Assembly: GCA_034101475.1 (NCBI GenBank)
Contig: JAXEJQ010000118.1
Location: 1 to 23,573, forward strand
Length of the DNA stretch: 23,573 bases
From: Limivivens sp034101475
GTDB taxonomy: Bacteria; Bacillota; Clostridia; Lachnospirales; Lachnospiraceae
Direction: 5' to 3'
The position numbers and the translations under genes were made by a program. Below, piece by piece: positions 7,657-15,312 of the stretch (position 1 is its first letter; each line of letters starts with the position of its first letter). The notes under the pieces are model-generated. The model had not been told where the DNA came from. It saw only the letters and a list, made by a program, of their open reading frames with translations, and did no database searches.

Positions 7657-9204
7657 ATGCTTCAGAATCCGATTCTGAAAGGCTTTTGCCCTGATCCCAG
7701 TATTATCCGGGTTGGGGAAGATTATTATATTGCCACATCCACCTTTGAGTGGTGGCCGGGAGTGCGGCTCTGGCATTCGAAGGATCTGGCTCACTGGGAG
7801 CAGCTTCCTTCTCCGCTGAACCGGACTTCTCAGCTGAATATGCTGGGAGATCCCACCTCCGGGGGGATCTGGGCTCCGGATATCAGCTATGACGGGCAGC
7901 GGTTTTACCTGGTTTTCACGGATGTGAAGACAAAAAAAGGACGCTATTACAATAACCACAATTATGTTGTCTGGGCGGACAGCATCAATGGCCCCTGGTC
8001 TGAGCCGGTATACTTAAACAGCACGGGCTTTGACCCCTCCATGCTTCATGATACGGACGGCAGAAAGTATCTGGTCAACATGCGAAATGGCTTCAGGGGA
8101 GTTCTGGTACAGGAATTTGATCCCGAAAGCGGAAAGCTTGTGGGCGAGGTGAAAAATGTCTTCCGGGGGACAGAGATCGGTTATACGGAGGGCCCCCATA
8201 TTTACCACATCGGAGACTGGTATTACTGCCTGGCGGCAGAGGGAGGTACCGGCTATGATCACTGTGTGACCATGGCCAGATCCCGGTCTCTGTGGGGACC
8301 CTATGAGGTGGATCCGGAGAACCCCGTTCTGACGTCTGAACGGGAGGATCTGAGTATGCTTCAGAAATGCGGTCACGGCGATCTGGTGGAAACCCAGAAC
8401 GGGGAATGGTATCTGGTGCATCTCTGTGCCAGACCGCCCCATGGAGAGAAAAAATGTGTTCTGGGAAGGGAAACCGGAATTCAGAAGGTTTACTGGAATG
8501 AAGAGGGCTGGCTGCGGTTGGTCAGCGGCGGAAGGATCGGACAGAACGAGACGGAAAGCCCCTCCGGAATTGAAGCCTGCCCCCTTCCGGAACCGGCGGA
8601 ACGGGATGATTTTGACAGTACGGTTCTGGGTGTCCGCTACTCGGTGCCCCGGGTGCCGCTGGGGGACTGCTGTTCCCTGAGGGAGCGGCCGGGCTGGCTT
8701 CGCCTGTATGGTCAGGAGTCCTTAAATTCTCTGCACCATGTGAGCCTGGCGGCTGTCCGTCAGACGGAATATCAGGCTTACGCGGAGACCTGCATGGAGT
8801 TTTCCCCGGACTGCCCGGAGCAGCTTGCCGGTCTGTCCTACATGTATGACGCGTCCAATTTTTATCTCTTCGGCAAAACCACTGACGAGGAAGGCCGGGA
8901 GGTGCTGACGGTGGTGAAGAGCGACTGGCTGGTCACCACGGATGAGACAGACCCCATTCTGCTGCCGGCTCATGAACGGCTCTGGCTTCGGATTGAAACC
9001 GGACGCGGGGAGGCACGCTGTTTCTACTCTCTGGACGGACAGAGCTGGACGGACACGGGAGCCGTCCTGGATACGGAGATCCTGACAGATGAGCACTGCC
9101 GGGGCTTTACCGGCGCTCACCTGGGGATGTACTGTCATGATATGACCGGGAAAAAGCGGTATGCGGATTTTGATTATTTCGCCTGCAGATCCTGGGAGGA
9201 TTGA
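7657..9204 (+). CDS. GH43 beta-xylosidase / alpha-L-arabinofuranosidase
   Basis: A 515-residue glycoside hydrolase family 43 enzyme, intracellular (no signal peptide), that releases terminal beta-1,4-xylose and/or alpha-arabinofuranose from short oligosaccharides by inversion. The N-terminal five-bladed propeller shows NPILKGFCPDPS with catalytic base Asp13, STFEWWPG, GIWAPD, FDPS with pKa-modulating Asp126, and TEGPHIY with catalytic acid Glu178. The C-terminal half from about residue 320 is the beta-sandwich typical of XynB-like GH43 enzymes (DUF1349-like). Length matches that subgroup (about 500-540). An in-frame ATG at 7582 would add 25 residues, but ATG 7657 has AAGGAGG (7644-7650) and gives the family start. 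It is the last gene of operon A and ends 6 bases from the convergent regulator gene. Confidence 0.93.
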   Translation: MLQNPILKGFCPDPSIIRVGEDYYIATSTFEWWPGVRLWHSKDLAHWEQLPSPLNRTSQLNMLGDPTSGGIWAPDISYDGQRFYLVFTDVKTKKGRYYNNHNYVVWADSINGPWSEPVYLNSTGFDPSMLHDTDGRKYLVNMRNGFRGVLVQEFDPESGKLVGEVKNVFRGTEIGYTEGPHIYHIGDWYYCLAAEGGTGYDHCVTMARSRSLWGPYEVDPENPVLTSEREDLSMLQKCGHGDLVETQNGEWYLVHLCARPPHGEKKCVLGRETGIQKVYWNEEGWLRLVSGGRIGQNETESPSGIEACPLPEPAERDDFDSTVLGVRYSVPRVPLGDCCSLRERPGWLRLYGQESLNSLHHVSLAAVRQTEYQAYAETCMEFSPDCPEQLAGLSYMYDASNFYLFGKTTDEEGREVLTVVKSDWLVTTDETDPILLPAHERLWLRIETGRGEARCFYSLDGQSWTDTGAVLDTEILTDEHCRGFTGAHLGMYCHDMTGKKRYADFDYFACRSWED

Positions 9205-9210
9205 ATCCCG

Positions 9211-10116
9211 CTACAGCTTTTCTCCGATGTAGGACTGCGGACGGACGGCAGGGTTTTCCTTTTCTTTTTCTTTCTGGCACTGTTTCCGGTATTTCAGCGG
9301 AGAGGTTTCCGTGTGCTTGCGGAAAATTTTCTCGAAGTAGGTAATGCTGTCATAGCCCAGAGATTCCGCGATTTCCGTGATATTCATGTCACTTTCCGCC
9401 AGAAGCTTCCGGGCCTGCTGGATGCGGTTTACATTGATGAATTCATTGACGGTGTAGCCGGTGTATTCCTTGAAAACACGGCTTAAGTAGCTTTTGCTCA
9501 TGAAAAAGCGTCCGGCCACCTGATCCAGGGAGCCGGCCTCCGCGCAGTGGGCGGAAATATAGGAGGCGACCTCAGAAACCTTCTGATGGGTGGCTGTGGT
9601 GGAAAGGGACGCGGTGGGCTCGTTGCATTTTAAGTAGCGCAGGGAGAAGAACAGCAGACGGATCAGTTTATTCATGGTCATAAGCTTATAGCCGGGATCA
9701 TGGATGTTGATTTCCCGTCCGATGCCGTCCAGAAGGGACAGAACATAGGTCTGATCCTCCGGGGTGAGTTCAATGACGCCCTGGTTGTCGGCGAAGAAAT
9801 CCGAGAGCACCAGCTCACCGGTGCAGGCCAGAATCGAGGAAAGAGGCTCATCCTTCATTTCAATGACGATTCGCTCGTGATAGTTGTCTCCGAACTGACT
9901 GGTCATGTGAATGGTGTTCCGGTTGATAAAAACCAGGCTTCCGGCGCGGATGTGGTAGATCCGGTTCTCAATAAAATAAGAGCGTTCTCCCCGGATCAGA
10001 TAGTAGATTTCGTATTCATCGTGGGTGTGTTTATAAGGCATGCTGTATTCATAGTTGCGGATAATGCGGCTGATGGTGATGCCGTCCATCGCCTCTTCAT
10101 AGATCACTTCGCGCAT
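9211..10116 (-). CDS. AraC-family transcriptional regulator with cupin sensor domain
   Basis: A 301-residue one-component regulator. The N-terminal cupin has the HTHDEYEIYYL and GERSYFIENR blocks, then AGSLVFINRNTIH, which usually binds a sugar or sugar acid. The C-terminal about 100 residues hold two helix-turn-helix motifs: LDQVAGRFFMSKSYLSRVF, then ITEIAESLGYDSITYFEKIFR, ending in SPLKYRK. ATG 10116 is supported by AAGGAGG five bases upstream on the minus strand. It is the only minus-strand gene here, reading away from the GH4 gene and into the 3' end of the GH43 gene. It most likely activates the divergent GH4 promoter and possibly the importer operons. The effector is unknown. Confidence 0.93.
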   Translation of the reverse strand: MREVIYEEAMDGITISRIIRNYEYSMPYKHTHDEYEIYYLIRGERSYFIENRIYHIRAGSLVFINRNTIHMTSQFGDNYHERIVIEMKDEPLSSILACTGELVLSDFFADNQGVIELTPEDQTYVLSLLDGIGREINIHDPGYKLMTMNKLIRLLFFSLRYLKCNEPTASLSTTATHQKVSEVASYISAHCAEAGSLDQVAGRFFMSKSYLSRVFKEYTGYTVNEFINVNRIQQARKLLAESDMNITEIAESLGYDSITYFEKIFRKHTETSPLKYRKQCQKEKEKENPAVRPQSYIGEKL

Positions 10117-10240
10117 GGGTACCTCCTTGAAATCCGTGTCCGGCAGTCAGAGAGGCAGAGAGTTCCATTCTGTATCCTACCGGTCTGGAAAGATAAAATA
10201 GATTGAAAACACTGAAAAAAAGTAAATATATCATGAGATT

Positions 10241-10263
10241 ATTATACTATATTTTTGTATAAT
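10241..10263. promoter_or_regulatory. divergent promoter region with symmetric -10 boxes
   Basis: ATTATAC (10241-10247), 9 bases, GTATAAT (10257-10263): a perfect dyad in which each arm contains a TATAAT, one on each strand. The plus-strand TATAAT (10258-10263) is a consensus -10 for the GH4 gene but has no recognisable -35 17-18 bases upstream, as expected for a promoter that needs an activator such as AraC. The minus-strand TATAAT could serve the AraC gene. The two would overlap and compete for polymerase. Confidence 0.5.
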
Positions 10264-10314
10264 GTCTATAGCGCGCAGAAAGAACTTTGTGAAAAAAAGG
10301 AAGGGAGATAGCAT

Positions 10315-11715
10315 ATGAGATATTCAGATGGACGGGCATCCGATGTGCAGATTGCATATATTGGCGGCGGCTCAAGAGGATGGGCCTGGACTTTTATGAC
10401 GGATCTGGCACTGGAGCCTTCAATGAGCGGAACGATCCGTCTCTATGATCTTGACATGGAAGCGGCAAAGGCCAACGAAGTCATCGGAAACCGTGTCAGC
10501 GAGAGAGAAGAAGCTGTTGGAAAATGGACCTATAAAACCTGTGAAAGCATGAAGGATGCGCTGACCGGAGCGGATTTTGTCGTGATCTCCATCCTGCCGG
10601 GCACCTTTGATGAGATGAATGTGGACGTCCATATGCCGGAGCGTCTGGGTATCTGGCAGTCGGTAGGCGACACCGCCGGCCCCGGCGGAATCATCCGTGC
10701 CCTGCGTACCATTCCCATGTATGTGACCATTGCGGAAGCCATCCGCGATTACGCGCCCAAGGCCTGGGTCATCAACTATACGAACCCCATGAGCCTCTGC
10801 GTGAAAACCCTGTATAAGGTATTTCCGGAGATCAAGGCCTTTGGCTGCTGCCATGAAGTGTTCGGCACCCAGAAGGTGCTGAAGGGCATTGTGGAAGAAA
10901 CCTTCGGCCTCACCGGTATTGAACGGAAGGATATCCACGTGAACGTTCTGGGAATCAACCACTTTACCTGGTTTGATTATGCATCCTATCAGGGAATCGA
11001 TCTGTTCCCGGTATACCGTGACTACATTGACAAACACTTCGAGGAAGGCTTTGCGGAGAATGACAAGAACTGGGCAAATGCTTCCTTCGCCTGCAAGCAT
11101 CGTGTGAAATTTGACCTGTTCCGCCGTTATGGACTGATCGCAGCAGCCGGCGACCGTCATCTGGCAGAATTCATGCCGGGAGATGAATACCTGAAGGATC
11201 CGGAGACGGTGGCTTCCTGGGATTACGGCCTGACTACTGTTCCCTGGAGAAAGGAAGATCTGCAGAACCGTCTGGACAAGAGCCACAGGCTGCTGGCCGG
11301 AGAGGAGGAGGTGGATCTGAAGCCCACCGGAGAAGAAGGCATTCTGCTGATCAAAGCGCTCTGCGGTCTGGGACGTATGGTGAGCAATGTCAATATCCCC
11401 AACACCAACTGCCAGATCACAAATCTTCCCGCAGATGCCGTGGTTGAGACCAATGCAGTATTTGACCGGGATACGATCCGTCCGCTGATTGCCGGAAGTG
11501 TACCGGAGAATGTAAAGGCATTGATTATGCCCCATATCGAGAATCATGAATACACTCTGGAAGCTGCCCTGACCTGCAATAAGGAGCTGGTTGTAAAGGC
11601 ATTCCTGAACGATCCCAACGTGATCGGCAAGAAATGCAGCGAGGCAGATGTGAGAAAGCTGGTGGATGATATGATTCAGGGAACCATCCGGTATCTGCCG
11701 GATGGCTGGAAGTAA
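10315..11715 (+). CDS. lplD: GH4 alpha-galacturonidase (LplD type)
   Basis: A 466-residue family 4 glycosidase, an NAD- and Mn-dependent cytoplasmic enzyme that works by oxidation/elimination rather than ordinary acid-base hydrolysis. The NAD-binding Rossmann start is IAYIGGGSRGWAW; SVGDTAGPGGIIRALR and NYTNPMS are family blocks. The active-site motif is Cys179-His-Glu-Val182 (CHEV), with the second metal ligand in GINHFTW (His216). CHEV is the published signature of alpha-galacturonidases such as Bacillus subtilis LplD, and the surrounding blocks (MSGT..LYDLD, CCHEVFGTQK, VNVLGINHFTW) agree with my memory of LplD; length is close to LplD (about 446). Predicted reaction: release of galacturonate from alpha-linked galacturonide oligosaccharides. 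AAGGGAG precedes ATG 10315. It may share a transcript with the kinase and regulator that follow. Confidence 0.92.
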   Translation: MRYSDGRASDVQIAYIGGGSRGWAWTFMTDLALEPSMSGTIRLYDLDMEAAKANEVIGNRVSEREEAVGKWTYKTCESMKDALTGADFVVISILPGTFDEMNVDVHMPERLGIWQSVGDTAGPGGIIRALRTIPMYVTIAEAIRDYAPKAWVINYTNPMSLCVKTLYKVFPEIKAFGCCHEVFGTQKVLKGIVEETFGLTGIERKDIHVNVLGINHFTWFDYASYQGIDLFPVYRDYIDKHFEEGFAENDKNWANASFACKHRVKFDLFRRYGLIAAAGDRHLAEFMPGDEYLKDPETVASWDYGLTTVPWRKEDLQNRLDKSHRLLAGEEEVDLKPTGEEGILLIKALCGLGRMVSNVNIPNTNCQITNLPADAVVETNAVFDRDTIRPLIAGSVPENVKALIMPHIENHEYTLEAALTCNKELVVKAFLNDPNVIGKKCSEADVRKLVDDMIQGTIRYLPDGWK

Positions 11716-11738
11716 ACTTCACAGTGAAGAATGAAAAA

Positions 11739-11766
11739 AAGAGGCTCTGCGTATGCAGGGCCTCTT
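11739..11766 (+). terminator. hairpin after the GH4 gene, possible weakened terminator
   Basis: GAGGCTCTGC (11741-11750), loop GTAT, GCAGGGCCTC (11755-11764), extended by flanking AA/TT: a 10 bp stem with one U-G wobble, preceded by a run of seven A. The expected T-run is cut short (CTTAAAC). It lies in the start region of the kinase gene, so it is either a damaged terminator or an attenuator for the two-component genes. Confidence 0.5.
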
Positions 11767-11780
11767 AAACATTTCACAGA

Positions 11781-13556
11781 GTGGTTTCGGCCTGCGTCTG
11801 TTTTATGCTGGTGTCCATGCTGATTATCGGCGTCTATTCTTATACCACCATCTGTTCCAAGCTTTTTGAGCAGAAATCTCAGGAGCTGCAGATTTATTCT
11901 CAGAAGACCGTGGAAAATCTGGAGCAGGTATTTTCCTTTGCATCCAATACCGGAATGGCTGTGGCCACGTCGGAGAGTATTCTGGAGTGGGTGGACAACC
12001 CCTCGGCTTTTGACAGCGGGGAGGCAGATTATTACAATCGTCTGTATCAGCTGAAAAGAGAAATCATGCATATCCTGACCTATTCCAATGCCTGGAAAAA
12101 TGACTATCTCAGTTATATTTCGGTGTTTGTGAACGATGAGATGCTGATGTATTCCGCTGCCAAGCCCATGGCGGAAACAGCGATCCGGGACTCGGCGGCG
12201 GAGATTTACCGTCAGGCCCAGAGTCTTCAGGATGCCTGGCTGAATCAGAATAATTGTTTTCTGATCCGGGACGGCAGGATTTATCTTGTGCGCATTATGA
12301 AGCAGATTTTTGAAAGCCGGGAATCCCTGGCGATTCTCATCGCCATAGATGAACAGTCTCTGCGGAGGCAGTACAGTGAGCGGGACACGATGAAGTCCTA
12401 TCTGATTGATTCCAATGGTACGATTTTTTCCTCTTCTGATGAGGAAGAATGCGGAAAGAAGTGCGATGCGGAAATGCTGGAAGCCATGGAGACCAGCGCT
12501 TCCAGAGTGAAGATCCGCGGTGTGACCTACATCTGCAGGATGGAGCCTTTGAGCGGTGTGGATCTGACATTTTTGAGTCTGACCCCCCGGTCAGAAATCA
12601 TCAGGCAGGCCTTTTCCGGGCTTCCGGTTTATATTGCCATTGCCTGCATTCTGGGGATTCTCCTTTCCTGTATCGGAGTTGTGATTTCTTACCGGAGTAC
12701 CAGTTTTATCCGGGATATGGCCGAAGGCATGGAAGAAATCAAAAATAAAAATTATGACGTGAAAATGCCCCACTATCAGAATGAAGCAGTGGATTATCTG
12801 AGCGATTCCTTCAATTCCATGACGGAATCCATGAAAATTCTGGTGAAGGATACCTATGAATCCAAAATTATGCTTCAGGAAATGCAGCTGGAATTTCTGC
12901 AGCAGCAGGTCAATCCGCATTTTCTGTTTAATATTCTTCTGACCATTCAGGTAAAAGCCAAAATGTGTTCGGATGAAAACGTTTATCAGATGCTGCAGTC
13001 CCTCTCCGGATTTCTACGGGCAGGTCTGTATTTCAGTAAAAATATGTTCACAACTCTGGGAGAAGAGCTGAAATGCGTACAGTTTTATCTGTATCTGCAG
13101 CAGCAGCGCTTTGAGGAGCGGCTGAGCTATGAGATTCAGGTGCCGGAGGAGTTTCGGAACTGGGAGATCCCCAGGCTGACCGTAGAACCCATGGTGGAAA
13201 ACACGGTGGTTCATGGAGTGGAAAAGGCGGAAAACATGGTGACTGTGCGGATTACCGCGGAAAAGGCCGGCGAGGACCTGGAAATCCGGATTGAGGACGA
13301 CGGCGCAGGCTTCTGCATGGAGGAACTGAACCTGGATGATGCCATGGACAGGGCAGGAGCGGATCTGGAACAGATTTCCAGAGAAAAAATCGGAGTACGC
13401 AATACAAACAGCCGTCTGAAGCTGCTGTACGGGGAAAAATACAGACTTCAGATTCAGAGTGCACAGGGAGAAGGCACCTGCGTCCTGATTCGGATTCCGC
13501 CCGGAAGAAGGGAAAGATTGGAGGAGAAACATGTATCAGATCGTGATCGCGGATGA
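11781..13556 (+). CDS. YesM-like sensor histidine kinase, abnormal 5' end
   Basis: A membrane sensor kinase that would phosphorylate the response regulator overlapping its 3' end. From GTG 11781: first membrane helix at about residues 3-20 (CVCFMLVSMLIIGVY), an extracellular sensor domain to about 280, second helix about 281-304, HAMP-like linker, His_kinase block with phospho-acceptor His380 in NPHFLFN, and an ATP-binding domain with the N-box at Glu473/Asn474 (ENTVVHG) and IGVRNTNSRL. The start is doubtful: no ribosome site precedes GTG 11781 or the ATGs at 11805 and 11817, the frame is closed by TAA at 11766-11768, and the helix begins almost at the first residue. Another frame opens at ATG 11731 with MKKRGSAYAGPLKHFTEWFR, a plausible missing cytoplasmic N-terminus, so a frameshift or deletion near 11782-11800 is likely. 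The kinase core is intact; whether it is expressed is uncertain. Confidence 0.88.
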   Translation: MVSACVCFMLVSMLIIGVYSYTTICSKLFEQKSQELQIYSQKTVENLEQVFSFASNTGMAVATSESILEWVDNPSAFDSGEADYYNRLYQLKREIMHILTYSNAWKNDYLSYISVFVNDEMLMYSAAKPMAETAIRDSAAEIYRQAQSLQDAWLNQNNCFLIRDGRIYLVRIMKQIFESRESLAILIAIDEQSLRRQYSERDTMKSYLIDSNGTIFSSSDEEECGKKCDAEMLEAMETSASRVKIRGVTYICRMEPLSGVDLTFLSLTPRSEIIRQAFSGLPVYIAIACILGILLSCIGVVISYRSTSFIRDMAEGMEEIKNKNYDVKMPHYQNEAVDYLSDSFNSMTESMKILVKDTYESKIMLQEMQLEFLQQQVNPHFLFNILLTIQVKAKMCSDENVYQMLQSLSGFLRAGLYFSKNMFTTLGEELKCVQFYLYLQQQRFEERLSYEIQVPEEFRNWEIPRLTVEPMVENTVVHGVEKAENMVTVRITAEKAGEDLEIRIEDDGAGFCMEELNLDDAMDRAGADLEQISREKIGVRNTNSRLKLLYGEKYRLQIQSAQGEGTCVLIRIPPGRRERLEEKHVSDRDRG

Positions 13557-15090
13557 CGAGACATCCATCCGGAACGGGATTGCCTGCCTGATCGACTGGA
13601 AGGCCCTGGACTGTGAGATTGCAGGCTCCTGCAGCAATGGAGCCCAGGTTCTGGAGCTGGTAAAAAACCAGGATATTCAGATAGTAGTCAGTGATATCCG
13701 GATGCCGGTGATGGATGGCCTTCGTCTGGCGGAAATTCTCCACAGAGACTATCCGGATGTGGTGGTTCTGATTCTGACGGCCTATTCCGATTTTAATTAT
13801 GCGAGACAGGCACTGAAATGCGGTGTCAGTGACTATATCATCAAAAATGATTTTATGAGCGAACTTCCGGCAGCCATAGAGAAGACAAAGGAAAAGCTGA
13901 AGGCCAGGGAAAAGCGGAGAGAAGAAGAAAAAAGGAATGAAAAAAACAGGAAAACCTATGTCCTGGAGGCGCTGGTATTTGACAGGATTCTTCCGGTGGA
14001 GAACGGTATTGAAGTCTTTGGCCTGGATCAGAAGCAGTACTGCGTGTGCCTGTGTGAGTTTTCCTATGAAGAAGGAGAAAAAACCAGGCCGAATATGCTA
14101 AAGGCCATGGAAAATTTTCTGGGGATGGCTTCCCATTCCTTTGAACATTATCTGATGAACACCAGCATTGACAATATGACCATTCTCTTCTGCAGGGATC
14201 AACAGGAAAAGCTGGAGATCAAGGACATTTTTATCCTTTTCAGTGAAATCCTGCATATTGCGGAGGAGTTTCTGCGGATCTCCATTAAGGTGGGAATCAG
14301 CCGGATTTTCGGAGTGAATCAGCTTCATCAGGGATATGAGCAGGCGAAAAACGCCCTGTTTCACAGTACCGAATCCGGAAATGAAATCCTGTTTTTTAAT
14401 GAGCAGGAAACGGTGGACGGATGGGATGTTTCCGTTGGCAAACGGAAGCAGGAAGCCGTAAAGCTTCTTTTTGAAAAAAAATACGCGGAAGCAGAACAGA
14501 AGCTGGAGGATTGGAAGCGGCAGTTAAGAAGGGCAGGTCTTCCCCTGGAGACCATCCAGGCGAATGTGGTAAATCTGTGTTCCGCGGTTTTCCGCGCGCT
14601 GGATGAACAGTTCGAAGTGGAAGATATCCAGAGGATGGAGGTGGAGCTGTACAACCGGATTTACAACGGGCAGACGCTGTATCAGCTTTTGAAAATCTGT
14701 GATGAGAGCTTCCGGGCAGCCAGAAAGGTGCTGGAAACCAACTCGGTGGACAAGCATTATCTGGTGAATGCCATTGATGCCTATATCCGGGAAAATTACT
14801 GCAGCAACAACCTGACGCTTCAGCAGATCAGTGAAGCGGTTCATGCCAGCACCAGCTATATCAGCCGGCTGTACAAAAAGAAAACGGGCAGGACTCTGAC
14901 CTCAGAAATTAACCGCCTGCGGATGCAGAAGGCGAAGGAACTGCTGAGCGGGACTACCTGCAAGATATACGAGATCGCGGAGATGGTCGGCATCGAGGAT
15001 GCGGGATATTTTACAAGCCTGTTTATTAAATATGAGGGGTGCAGTCCCAGTGAATACCGGGGAATGCCCGGTGACGGACAGGAACTCTGA
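13531..15090 (+). CDS. YesN-like response regulator (REC + AraC-type DNA-binding)
   Basis: A 519-residue regulator paired with the preceding kinase, whose gene it overlaps by 26 bases (GGAGGAG before ATG 13531). The N-terminal receiver domain has the acidic pair in IADDE, phospho-acceptor Asp55 in VVSDIRMP, LTAYSDF, and Lys105 in IIKND. A central helical region of about 280 residues, usual for YesN-type proteins, leads to the C-terminal AraC-type domain from about residue 425: LTLQQISEAVHASTSYISRLY and KIYEIAEMVGIEDAGYFTSLF, ending SPSEYRG. It probably activates operon B starting at 15313, and perhaps operon A, in response to extracellular sugars. A strong terminator follows. Confidence 0.95.
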   Translation: MYQIVIADDETSIRNGIACLIDWKALDCEIAGSCSNGAQVLELVKNQDIQIVVSDIRMPVMDGLRLAEILHRDYPDVVVLILTAYSDFNYARQALKCGVSDYIIKNDFMSELPAAIEKTKEKLKAREKRREEEKRNEKNRKTYVLEALVFDRILPVENGIEVFGLDQKQYCVCLCEFSYEEGEKTRPNMLKAMENFLGMASHSFEHYLMNTSIDNMTILFCRDQQEKLEIKDIFILFSEILHIAEEFLRISIKVGISRIFGVNQLHQGYEQAKNALFHSTESGNEILFFNEQETVDGWDVSVGKRKQEAVKLLFEKKYAEAEQKLEDWKRQLRRAGLPLETIQANVVNLCSAVFRALDEQFEVEDIQRMEVELYNRIYNGQTLYQLLKICDESFRAARKVLETNSVDKHYLVNAIDAYIRENYCSNNLTLQQISEAVHASTSYISRLYKKKTGRTLTSEINRLRMQKAKELLSGTTCKIYEIAEMVGIEDAGYFTSLFIKYEGCSPSEYRGMPGDGQEL

Positions 15091-15120
15091 CGGACAAAAT
15101 TTTAGGAGAAACAGCAAAAA

Positions 15121-15174
15121 AACACAAGTTTTCCGGAGAATAAAAAAAGGGGAAGGAAAACCTGTGTTTTTTTT
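15121..15174 (+). terminator. rho-independent terminator after the two-component genes
   Basis: AACACAAGTTTTCC (15121-15134) pairs with GGAAAACCTGTGTT (15155-15168) over 14 positions with one A/C mismatch, with a 20-base loop and a following run of T to 15174. It ends the kinase/regulator transcript. Confidence 0.88.
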
Positions 15175-15227
15175 GGGCAAAATCACCGGATAAATGGAAA
15201 TTGTCTCCATGGGAGAAAACGGGCGGG

Positions 15228-15247
15228 TATGCTATGATGTTGTCATA
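15228..15247 (+). promoter_or_regulatory. candidate extended -10 promoter of sugar operon B
   Basis: TGCTATGAT (15230-15238) is an extended -10 (TGn before TATGAT). TTGTCT (15201-15206) upstream is too far for a normal -35, so activation by the adjacent regulator is likely. A perfect dyad TATGA-N5-TCATA (15233-15247) covers the -10. AAGGAGG (15298-15304) precedes the start at 15313. Confidence 0.45.
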
Positions 15248-15312
15248 AGGCAGAAACGAAAAAAGGAAAGTTTCGAAAAGCAGGAAAACAGGAAAGCAAG
15301 GAGGAAAAAGAA

